A stretch of 6,411 nucleotides of DNA from Ruminococcus sp. UBA4275. GTDB taxonomy: Bacteria; Bacillota; Clostridia; Oscillospirales; Ruminococcaceae. Position 1 is the first letter of the stretch; each line of letters opens with the position of its first letter. Below the pieces are notes generated by a model that worked only from the letters and a program-made list of their open reading frames with translations, had not been told where the DNA came from and ran no database searches. Position numbers and translations under genes: made by a program. The DNA lies in the NCBI GenBank assembly GCA_002395085.1, contig DGVV01000137.1, positions 1 to 6,411 on the forward strand, read 5' to 3'. Shown here one piece after another: positions 1 to 5,670 of this stretch.

Positions 1-22
1 GAGACACTTTATCTACAGACTG

Positions 23-55
23 AAGGGTCGGTTACACCTAACCGACCCTTTTCTT
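23..55 (+). terminator. Intrinsic terminator of an off-window plus-strand gene, possibly bidirectional
   Basis: A perfect 12-bp inverted repeat (arms 23-34 and 39-50, loop CACC) is followed on the plus strand by TTCTT, giving a short U-rich tail after the stem. On the minus strand the stem is followed by CAGTCTG, which is not U-rich. The better orientation is therefore plus, serving a gene whose end lies left of the window and which converges on the TerB-like gene. The minus-strand transcript from 74-502 may still end here, because no other terminator is visible between that gene and the window edge. Confidence 0.7.
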
Positions 56-73
56 CGTCTCATCGGCAGCGGA

Positions 74-502
74 TTACTCAGCAGGAGTCTCCTCTGCATC
101 TTCCTCAACCGTCAGCGCGGCATCAATTGCGACATAAGCCGCATTCAGCTCATTGACGGCAAGCTCCAGCTTCTCGCAGACCTCCTCGCTGAGCTGGAGT
201 GCGTCGCGCAGTTCATTGAGCGCCATACGCTCCTCCGGCGCTTCCACGCCGTCCGCCATTGCGAACTGATACAGCTCCATGTAGACCTTGCGCTTGCTGA
301 CCTCATTGAGCTGTGCGAGCGTATCGCGGGCAGCAGCCGTTGCGCAGGCATCGTAGGTAAAGCCGATGACGCCGAGTGCGCGCGTATACTCATCGAGCAT
401 TGCGCTCTCCTCCTCGGTGACAACACCGTCTTCCTCAATCATATCCGCAGCAAGCGTCAGGAACGCCTCTGCCTCGATCGGTCCAAATTCGTCCAGAAAC
501 AT
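74..502 (-). CDS. TerB-like small acidic protein
   Basis: This 142-residue, strongly acidic, all-helical protein has no signal peptide or membrane segment and should be cytoplasmic. Two similar helix-turn modules carry the acidic pattern seen in TerB/DjlA-N-like domains: LAADMIEEDGVVTEEE at about residues 17-32 and FAMADGVEAPEE at about 80-91. Each places an Asp-Gly turn just before Glu residues that begin a helix. TerB-fold proteins include the tellurite-resistance protein TerB and many stress or metal-associated proteins, and the conserved acids are thought to bind metal. The Glu/Asp-rich C-terminal tail (132-142) is probably disordered. The start at 502 is supported by AAAGGGG about nine bases upstream. 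No other ter genes are visible, so a tellurite role should not be assumed. The gene follows recQ but has its own promoter. Family assignment is by pattern only, and the molecular function is unknown. Confidence 0.75.
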   Translation of the reverse strand: MFLDEFGPIEAEAFLTLAADMIEEDGVVTEEESAMLDEYTRALGVIGFTYDACATAAARDTLAQLNEVSKRKVYMELYQFAMADGVEAPEERMALNELRDALQLSEEVCEKLELAVNELNAAYVAIDAALTVEEDAEETPAE

Positions 503-569
503 TTGTGATTACCCCTTTCGTATGCAGTATCGGTTGCAGACCTGTGTAAAGAGCTTTGCTGATACTACC

Positions 570-598
570 AGTATAGCACAATATTCCTAAAAAAGCAA
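570..598 (-). promoter_or_regulatory. Sigma-A promoter with extended -10 for the TerB-like gene
   Basis: Read on the minus strand, a -35 box TTGCTT (593-598) is followed after exactly 17 bases by a -10 box TATACT (570-575). A TG dinucleotide sits one base upstream of the -10, making it an extended -10 element. The -35 matches consensus at only its first three positions, and the extended -10 would compensate. Transcription should begin near 563, giving a leader of about 60 bases before the start codon at 502. The same TGTGnTATACT core occurs in the dockerin gene promoter at 4254-4282. Confidence 0.75.
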
Positions 599-672
599 GA
601 TGTTTTTTTCATCGGAAATGGGGCAATTTCCGTTATTTGCCCAATCAGGCGGCGGCTGCCGGCGCGCTGTAC

Positions 673-2535
673 TCATTTTGCCGGTGATTCTGCATTGGCA
701 GCGGCAAATGCAGCGATTGCATCGAGGAAGACTGCGCCGTATTTCTCCATTTTGTATTTGCCGACGCCGGAAATCGCCAGCATCTCATTCTCATCCCGCG
801 GGCGCTTATTGCACATATCGCGCAGGGTCGCATCCGAGAAGATGATATATGCCGGCACATATTCCTTTGCCGCAAGCCGTTCACGCACACGCCGGAGTGC
901 CTGAAAGAGCCCCTCATCCACGCCGTAATCGGGCATTTCTGCGAGCCTGCGCTCCCGTGCTGTCTGTTTGAGGTCGCGCTGCGGAAGTGCCATCTGCACG
1001 GTTTCCTGCCCGCGCAGAACCGGATTTGCACGTACATTCAGCGAGAGGGTCTGATACTGCCCGGCGGTATCCACATTCAGATACCCGCGCGAAATCAGTA
1101 TGCTGACCATGTGTTCAAGCTGCTGCCGCGAGACATCCGCCAGCAAACCGTAGGTCGAGAGGGTATCGTATCCCTGTTCGCGAATCTGCTTGGTATTCTT
1201 GCCCTGCAGAATGTCGCACAGCAGCTTTGTACCGCAGTTTCTGCCGCGCTGTGCAGCACGGTATACGCAGGAGAGAATCTTCTGTGCCGGCACAGTGGCA
1301 TCAATCACATCGGTCTCCGCGAGACAGCAGCCGCAGTTGCCGCAGTGTGTGGGAGATTTTTCCCCGAAATAGCCGAGGATATAGTGCCGCAGACAGTCTG
1401 TCAGCGCACAATACTGCACCATGCTTTGCAGCCGTTCATGATCCTTCTGCCGGACTGCTGCACGCTGCTGCGGAGTCAGGCGGTCATTTTCCGTTTCAGA
1501 ATTCTCTATCAGAAAGGCATTCCGGCGGATGTCCCGCGGGTTATACAGCAGCACACATTCTGCGGGGCTGCCGTCTCTGCCCGCACGCCCCGCCTCCTGA
1601 TAGTACGCCTCCATGCTTTTGGGCATATTGTAATGCACCACGAAGGACACATTGGATTTGTCTATGCCCATGCCGAACGCATTGGTTGCGGTGATAATCT
1701 GCACTTCATCGCGCAGAAACGCCTCCTGATTGTTCGTCCGTTCCTCCGGCGAAAGCCCCGCATGATAGCAGGCAGCCTTGCAGCCATCCGCACAGAGCCG
1801 CGAGCAGACCGTTTCCGTGTCCTTGCGCGAGAGGCAGTATACAATGCCGCTCTCCCCCTTGTGCCGCCTGATTACGCCTTTCAGCGCCTCGTAGTTGTCT
1901 GCGGGGCGCTCTACAATCCAGCGGAGATTTTTACGGTCGAAGCCCGTGACCACTTCCAGCGGGTCCTGCAAATGCAGCAGCCGCCGGATGTCCTCCCGTA
2001 CTGCCTGTGTTGCCGTCGCGGTAAATGCCCCAACAACGGGTCTGCGCGGCAATTCCAGCAGGAAATCTGCAATCTGCAAATAACTCGGCCGGAAATCCTG
2101 TCCCCACTGAGAGAGACAGTGTGCCTCATCCACTGCCACCATGCCGATGGCAATTTGCTCTGTAATGGAAAGGAAGGCATCCGTCATCAGGCGTTCCGGC
2201 GCGGCATACAGCAGACGCACCTCGCCCGCACGCACCGCATCCAGCGTATCAAAATACGCACGCTGATCCAGATTGCTGTGCAGACACGCCGCCGGAATGC
2301 CGGCTTCCCGCAGTGCCGTCACCTGATCCTGCATGAGCGAAATCAGTGGGGAGATTACGACTGTCATGCCTTGCAGCAGCATTGCAGGCACTTGATAGCA
2401 AATGGATTTGCCTGCGCCCGTCGGCATGATGCCCAGCACATCGCCGCCCCGCAGGATGCGCGCAATCAAAGCCTCCTGCCCTTCGCGAAAGCTGCTGTAG
2501 CCGAAATATTCTCTTAGCACTGCCTGTGGTGTCAT
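673..2535 (-). CDS. recQ: ATP-dependent DNA helicase RecQ
   Basis: This 620-residue protein matches the usual length of bacterial RecQ (about 600) and is complete. RecQ is a 3'-5' superfamily 2 helicase that unwinds DNA in recombinational repair and stalled-fork processing. The visible motifs are motif 0 FGYSSFREGQ (11-20), Walker A MPTGAGKS (37-44), DEAH (136-139) followed by the aromatic-rich loop CLSQWGQDFRP (140-150), motif III FTATAT (171-176), motif V TNAFGMGID (284-292) and motif VI QEAGRAGRDG (313-322). Likely zinc ligands are C381, C398, C401 and C404. The winged-helix RQC domain follows at about 415-500 and an HRDC domain at about 530-605, ending in a short Ala-rich tail. The ATG at 2535 places motif 0 at the normal position. 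Its AAGGA site is about 14 bases upstream, a long spacing that suggests weak initiation. The start lies just after the terminator of the upstream dockerin gene, and I see no dedicated promoter. Confidence 0.97.
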   Translation of the reverse strand: MTPQAVLREYFGYSSFREGQEALIARILRGGDVLGIMPTGAGKSICYQVPAMLLQGMTVVISPLISLMQDQVTALREAGIPAACLHSNLDQRAYFDTLDAVRAGEVRLLYAAPERLMTDAFLSITEQIAIGMVAVDEAHCLSQWGQDFRPSYLQIADFLLELPRRPVVGAFTATATQAVREDIRRLLHLQDPLEVVTGFDRKNLRWIVERPADNYEALKGVIRRHKGESGIVYCLSRKDTETVCSRLCADGCKAACYHAGLSPEERTNNQEAFLRDEVQIITATNAFGMGIDKSNVSFVVHYNMPKSMEAYYQEAGRAGRDGSPAECVLLYNPRDIRRNAFLIENSETENDRLTPQQRAAVRQKDHERLQSMVQYCALTDCLRHYILGYFGEKSPTHCGNCGCCLAETDVIDATVPAQKILSCVYRAAQRGRNCGTKLLCDILQGKNTKQIREQGYDTLSTYGLLADVSRQQLEHMVSILISRGYLNVDTAGQYQTLSLNVRANPVLRGQETVQMALPQRDLKQTARERRLAEMPDYGVDEGLFQALRRVRERLAAKEYVPAYIIFSDATLRDMCNKRPRDENEMLAISGVGKYKMEKYGAVFLDAIAAFAAANAESPAK

Positions 2536-2558
2536 ATTGTTGATCGCATTCCTTCCAT

Positions 2559-2591
2559 AAAAAAATCGCCTGCTTTTTGCGGCAGGCGATT
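2559..2591 (-). terminator. Intrinsic terminator of the dockerin protein gene
   Basis: On the minus strand a perfect 10-bp GC-rich stem (arms 2582-2591 and 2564-2573, 8-base loop 2574-2581) runs directly into a T tract (2559-2565). It begins about a dozen bases after the stop codon at 2604, the standard place for the terminator of that gene. On the plus strand no T tract follows the stem, so it is directional. It lies between the dockerin gene and recQ, whose start codon is only about 24 bases further on. Confidence 0.9.
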
Positions 2592-2603
2592 CTCATTCAA
2601 TCC

Positions 2604-4058
2604 TTAGTTTCCAAGCACCGTGCGCCACTGCGCCGATGCATCGCCCGTATCTTTCGAGCGGATCGTTCTGCCGTAATAATCGAGAATCAGCAGCGCATCT
2701 GTGCAGGTGACCTTGCCGTCATCATCGACATCTGCAAGGAGCATCTGCGTCATGTCCAGCTTCGATTTGTCCGTATTGCGGCTCAGTGTCAGCCGGTAAT
2801 AATCCAGAACCATCAGCGCATCATTCAACTCGACCTCTCCGTCCATGTTGACATCACCGACCTGTTCCCACGGCACGGCGTCAATCACAACCGGATACAG
2901 ATACTCAACGGCATCATTGCTTGCGGAAATGATCGCAAAACCATTGGAGACAGCATTGATCACGCCGTCCTGATCAACAGAAACGATCTCCGGATCGGTG
3001 CTTTCCCAGTACATGGCATCTTTCGTCGGAAGCTCCAGCACGGTCTCCGTCTGGAGACGGTTTGCGGAGAACAGGCGCATCACCTGATACACGCGCGAGG
3101 CAGTGGTTGCCTCCGTCTGCGCAGTCGTCACGATTCCGGTTGTCTGCCTGACAGCTTCCGTCGTCTGCGGTTCAGCCGCGGTGGTCGTGGTGGTCGTGGT
3201 GGTCGTTGTGGTCGTAGTAGTCGTGGTAGTCGTGGTCGTAGTCGTCGTGGTCGTAGTCGTAGTCGTCGTGGTCGTGGTCGGCGTCGTAGCTGCCGAAGTC
3301 ACAACCGGCTGCTCCACGGTACGGGTCAGACCGTAATGGCTCAGGTAATACGCATCCGTCGGCTGAATAATCTGTCCCATCCATCTGCCGTGGCCGACGG
3401 TGTAGATGCGGTTGAAGGTGGCATAGCTCATTGTCTCTTTGCGGATCAGACCGTAGCCGTCGCCGTTGCCTTCCAGCACCGTGATCGTATTCTGGTCATA
3501 GGCAAGCAAAATCATCGAGTGACCGTTGCCGCCGTTATAAGAGCCGTCCTCATTGGCGGTAGTGCGCATATATGCACCGGGCATTGCGCCGCAGCCCGCA
3601 AGGACATCAAAATCAATCTCTGCGCACTGGCCAAGCACCTGCTGCGAATTTGCCAGCGATGCCATATCCGAGCCGATGCCGTGATAGACAATCTGGTCAA
3701 ACAGCATAGCGTAGACTGCCTGCGCGTAAATATAGCACTGATAGCCGGAGGTAAATGCTCCGCTCGGTGCAACTGCATAAAACTGCTTGGACTTATTCAT
3801 CACACTGCCGACTGAGAGGTCATCCTCGCAGGGCGTGCGGTAGCGGTCTTCATAGAGTCCGCACGCGCCGCTCATGACGGCATTGACCTGTGCGGTGAGA
3901 ATGTCAGAATGCAGATAGGAGATGCCGGTAAAGCCGGCAGCCTGCGTCTGGACAGCATAGGCAGGCACAGCGGCCTGCGGGAGGGAGAACTGTGCAGATG
4001 CGTTCATCGCGAGGAAGCACGCAGCCACAGCAGCCATTCTTTTCATTTGTTCCTTCAT
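2604..4058 (-). CDS. Secreted dockerin protein with papain-fold (CHAP/NlpC-like) peptidase domain, poly-Thr linker and BIG2 domain
   Basis: This 484-residue protein is probably exported and bound to a cellulosome scaffoldin. A signal peptide (basic MKEQMKR, then a hydrophobic stretch) likely ends after ASA at 20-22. Residues about 45-240 form a catalytic-looking domain. C108 in SGYQCYIYAQAVYAMLFD begins a helix, H180 sits in GNGHSMILLAYD, and E196/N198 follow in VLEGNGDG. This Cys-His-(Glu/Asn) order fits the papain-like CHAP, NlpC/P60 and C39 superfamily, so the substrate is peptide or peptidoglycan crosslink, unresolved. Residues 261-293 are 33 consecutive Thr, with further Thr-rich sequence to about 320. 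Residues about 321-395 resemble a BIG2 Ig-like domain (YWESTDPEIVSVDQDG). Residues 402-465 are a type I dockerin with two EF-hand-like calcium loops (DVNMDGEVELND and DVDDDGKVTCTD), each followed by a helix containing LDYY. The start at 4058 has AGAAGG ten bases upstream; the ATG at 4046 is an alternative with AAGGA four bases upstream. The gene is flanked by its own promoter and terminator, so it is probably monocistronic. Confidence 0.88.
   Translation of the reverse strand: MKEQMKRMAAVAACFLAMNASAQFSLPQAAVPAYAVQTQAAGFTGISYLHSDILTAQVNAVMSGACGLYEDRYRTPCEDDLSVGSVMNKSKQFYAVAPSGAFTSGYQCYIYAQAVYAMLFDQIVYHGIGSDMASLANSQQVLGQCAEIDFDVLAGCGAMPGAYMRTTANEDGSYNGGNGHSMILLAYDQNTITVLEGNGDGYGLIRKETMSYATFNRIYTVGHGRWMGQIIQPTDAYYLSHYGLTRTVEQPVVTSAATTPTTTTTTTTTTTTTTTTTTTTTTTTTTTTTTTTTAAEPQTTEAVRQTTGIVTTAQTEATTASRVYQVMRLFSANRLQTETVLELPTKDAMYWESTDPEIVSVDQDGVINAVSNGFAIISASNDAVEYLYPVVIDAVPWEQVGDVNMDGEVELNDALMVLDYYRLTLSRNTDKSKLDMTQMLLADVDDDGKVTCTDALLILDYYGRTIRSKDTGDASAQWRTVLGN
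3180..3278 (-). repeat. Coding trinucleotide tract for 33 consecutive threonines
   Basis: Ninety-nine bases encode Thr261 to Thr293 of the dockerin protein without interruption. The codons are mixed: by my count ACG 14, ACC 12, ACT 6 and ACA 1. The tract is thus degenerate ACN rather than one repeated triplet, and the pure amino acid run is kept despite synonymous divergence. Thr-rich linkers are common between modules of ruminococcal cellulosomal proteins and are often O-glycosylated in clostridia. Here the tract separates the peptidase-like domain from the BIG2-dockerin part. Confidence 0.95.
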
Positions 4059-4172
4059 GGGTGGGTGACCTTCTCTTTCCTACGGTATATTTGTTTGGGT
4101 GAGCGCAGGTTTTCCCGATTTTCCCGTCTCTCTTTTTGTATCATCCGCAGCACTGTTCCGTCACAAATCTGT

Positions 4173-4190
4173 GGTCATTGCGGGTCATTG
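4173..4190. repeat. Tandem octamer GGTCATTG, one helical turn apart
   Basis: GGTCATTG occurs at 4173-4180 and again at 4183-4190, a 10-base period that would place both copies on the same face of the helix. It lies in the transcribed leader of the dockerin gene, about 65 bases downstream of the predicted transcription start. It could be a regulator site or chance, and no regulator is identified. Confidence 0.35.
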
Positions 4191-4253
4191 TCAGGTCTCA
4201 TAACATAAACAATCAGGTATCCGGATTTTCTCTTACACCACCGGACGATACTT

Positions 4254-4282
4254 AGTATAACACATTGTAATCGTTTTGTCAA
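4254..4282 (-). promoter_or_regulatory. Near-consensus sigma-A promoter of the dockerin gene
   Basis: On the minus strand a perfect -35 TTGACA (4277-4282), a 17-base spacer and a -10 TATACT (4254-4259) with an upstream TG (extended -10) form a near-ideal housekeeping promoter. The DNA just upstream of the -35 is A/T-rich, like an UP element. Transcription would start near 4247 and leave a leader of about 190 bases before the start codon at 4058. Nothing in it resembles the typical -35 AAC motif of ECF sigma promoters. Confidence 0.9.
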
Positions 4283-4444
4283 TAATGAACGGTTTGTTAA
4301 AAAGCGGCACAAAATGGGGATTTTGCATTTTTCAGTCGAAATATTTTCTTTTGGACGCAAAAATCTTGTGCATTTACGATTAAAACGCCGCCGGGTGTTT
4401 CCTGATTCTTGCGAAATCAACAGGATACAATCGCACATAAAGAA

Positions 4445-4498
4445 GTTATGATTGAACAGTTATGAAGGCTTTATGAATGATTCATGAAGGAATGATTC
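4445..4498. repeat. Cluster of imperfect ATGA-rich repeats
   Basis: This AT-rich stretch contains GAATGATTC twice (4475-4483 and 4490-4498, 15 bases apart), GTTATGA twice (4445-4451 and 4459-4465), ATGAAGG twice (4462-4468 and 4484-4490) and the 11-bp palindrome TGAATGATTCA (4474-4484). It is immediately downstream of, and overlaps, the candidate promoter at 4495-4523. It may be an operator cluster or simple AT-rich drift. Confidence 0.45.
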
Positions 4499-4523
4499 TA
4501 TCATTATTTCAAAACGGTAACAA
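4495..4523 (-). promoter_or_regulatory. Candidate second sigma-A promoter
   Basis: On the minus strand TTGTTA (4518-4523), a 17-base spacer and TAGAAT (4495-4500) with a TG one base upstream form a plausible extended -10 promoter. Its -35 box overlaps the end of the T tract of the sigma operon terminator. It would produce either a leader of more than 400 bases for the dockerin gene or a small RNA from the spacer. The match is moderate and the region is AT-rich, so a chance match is possible. Confidence 0.4.
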
Positions 4524-4554
4524 AAAAGTACATTTCGTTACAGAAATGTACTTT
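4521..4554 (-). terminator. Intrinsic terminator of the sigma/anti-sigma operon
   Basis: On the minus strand a perfect 12-bp stem (arms 4543-4554 and 4525-4536, 6-base loop 4537-4542) is followed by a run of six T (4522-4527, partly in the stem). It lies about 40 bases past the anti-sigma stop codon and should end the two-gene transcript. The stem is AT-rich but long and perfect. Confidence 0.9.
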
Positions 4555-4590
4555 CTTGTCATGATTCTGCCGCTCGTGCGGCACAGTGCA

Positions 4591-5670
4591 TCATCCGTGC
4601 AGCGCAATCACTTCGTCATTGATCCGGATTGCCTCCAGCGTTTCCGGATCGAGCGGCTTGTCGAAATAGAAGGCGAAGAAGCGGTCTCCGAAGAACTCCG
4701 AACCATTGCCGTAGACATCCAGTTCGCCTTGCAGCGGGGTCTCCGTGCCGTCCCTGCCGATTGCAGTCAGCGTCCAGCGGCTGTCATTCCACGCCGCAGC
4801 ATCCCCGCCGAAATACGTAGATCCGTGCGTATACGGCGGCTTCTGCTCGCGCGTCAGCGATGCCTCATCCGGTGCAAGCAGCAGCGAAACCGGACTCCAT
4901 TTCACATACTCGAAATCGTGCCGCACCTTATACTCCACAAAGCTGACGGGCTCATCGAGGATCACCGTCTGCATCGGCTTCACAAATTGCAGGTCAATCT
5001 GCCGCAGGTCGTCTGTCTCCACGACGTTTCCGCCGCCGGTATAACTGCCGCCGCTGCCGATACTGCGCTCGCCTATGTCACAGCCAAGCGCCAGCGAAGC
5101 CCCGATCCACGAACAGCCGTCCGGCGCATTGAAGCGCACATAACCGGATGATTTGTCACCCTCGCGCGCCTGCGCTGTGCCCTCCGAGATGAAATCAACC
5201 GGTTTGCCGCCGATCTCCGCCCTGCCGCCGAGATGCACCATGTAATTCTGATCCGCGGCGACCTCCGGCGCATACTGCACCTCATAGAGGAAGCAGAGCG
5301 TGTATTCATCCGCCAGCATCGAGGTCACGGTGACAGTCGCCTGCGGGAACGTGAACACCTCGTTGAGATCCTGCCCGTAGCCGCTGAAATCGTAAGCATC
5401 TTCTGCGTTTTCGTCGATGCCGTAGAAGCGGTTAAAGAGCGTATTGTACTGCCAGTGCGTGATTGCCCCGACCGTCACCGTGCCTGCTGCAAGCACCGCT
5501 GCCGCACCGATCAGTGCCGCCGCCATACTGCGGCGCGTCGAGCGTTTACGCACTGTCTTCTGCCGTTTTTGCGCGTCGTGCAGCGCCATGATTCTGCGTG
5601 CTTTCATGATTTTTTCCTCCTCTGTCAGGGAGATGCACCGCAGCGCCTTCTGATAATTCGTCTGTTTCAT
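4591..5670 (-). CDS. Single-pass membrane protein, probable anti-sigma factor (DUF4179-like)
   Basis: This 359-residue protein has a basic cytoplasmic N-terminus (1-47, including RRIMALHDAQKRQKTVRKRSTRR), one hydrophobic segment at about 48-70 (AAALIGAAAVLAAGTVTVGAI) and a large extracellular C-terminal region of about 285 residues that looks beta-rich. A Gly/Ser-rich loop lies at 204-214. This layout and its place directly after an ECF sigma gene match clostridial anti-sigma factors of the DUF4179 type. Such proteins hold the sigma factor at the membrane through the N-terminal part until the outer domain senses a signal. No HxxxCxxC zinc motif of the ZAS class is visible. The start at 5670 has AAGGAGG nine bases upstream; a second start at 5607 (residue 22) has GAGGAGG eight bases upstream. 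The gene overlaps the sigma gene by 125 bases, implying coupled translation. The role is inferred from context and layout; the sensed signal is unknown. Confidence 0.7.
   Translation of the reverse strand: MKQTNYQKALRCISLTEEEKIMKARRIMALHDAQKRQKTVRKRSTRRSMAAALIGAAAVLAAGTVTVGAITHWQYNTLFNRFYGIDENAEDAYDFSGYGQDLNEVFTFPQATVTVTSMLADEYTLCFLYEVQYAPEVAADQNYMVHLGGRAEIGGKPVDFISEGTAQAREGDKSSGYVRFNAPDGCSWIGASLALGCDIGERSIGSGGSYTGGGNVVETDDLRQIDLQFVKPMQTVILDEPVSFVEYKVRHDFEYVKWSPVSLLLAPDEASLTREQKPPYTHGSTYFGGDAAAWNDSRWTLTAIGRDGTETPLQGELDVYGNGSEFFGDRFFAFYFDKPLDPETLEAIRINDEVIALHG

Larger units (their letters stand above)
4059..4590. other. 532-base AT-rich spacer between the anti-sigma gene and the dockerin gene
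   Basis: No convincing gene is present in this spacer. From right to left on the minus strand it holds a small 6-bp hairpin (4568-4583) just after the anti-sigma stop, the operon terminator (4521-4554), a candidate promoter (4495-4523) and a cluster of ATGA-rich repeats (4445-4498). A stretch of about 150 bases without recognisable elements follows, except a 6-bp hairpin with a GGGG loop (4310-4325). Then come the main dockerin-gene promoter (4254-4282) and a leader of about 190 bases in which I recognise no known riboswitch. Confidence 0.7.

Noticed and set aside
600..660. Possible terminator after recQ
   Set aside because: Two overlapping 6-bp hairpins (GGGCAA/TTGCCC and GGAAAT/ATTTCC) occur, but neither is followed by a T tract on the minus strand.
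1111..2517. 468-codon open frame on the plus strand opposite recQ
   Set aside because: It lies entirely antisense to recQ, whose helicase motifs are unmistakable. Its translation shows no domain, and long antisense frames are expected opposite GC-rich genes.
2532..2558. Eight-codon leader reading frame whose stop overlaps the recQ start (ATGA)
   Set aside because: It has no ribosome binding site because it begins right after the terminator T tract, so translation-coupled control is only a formal possibility.
3180..3278. Tandem repeat considered as a CRISPR-like or non-coding repeat array
   Set aside because: The unit is a single ACN codon in frame with a secreted protein; there are no spacers or conserved long repeats.
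2577..3815. 412-codon open frame on the plus strand opposite the dockerin gene
   Set aside because: Its Arg/Gly/Ser-rich centre is just the poly-Thr codon tract read backwards, and the rest matches no pattern. The minus strand encodes a clear signal peptide, peptidase-like domain and dockerin.
4254..4282. Idea that the neighbouring ECF sigma factor directly drives the dockerin gene
   Set aside because: The promoter is a near-perfect sigma-A type with TTGACA and an extended -10. No ECF-like -35 motif is seen, so direct control is unsupported.
4175..4438. 87-codon open frame on the minus strand in the spacer
   Set aside because: It contains the near-consensus promoter at 4254-4282, has no ribosome binding site I can see, and has an unnatural composition.
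4477..5151. 224-codon plus-strand frame opposite the anti-sigma gene
   Set aside because: It crosses the operon terminator and is antisense to a gene with a good start, membrane segment and operon context.
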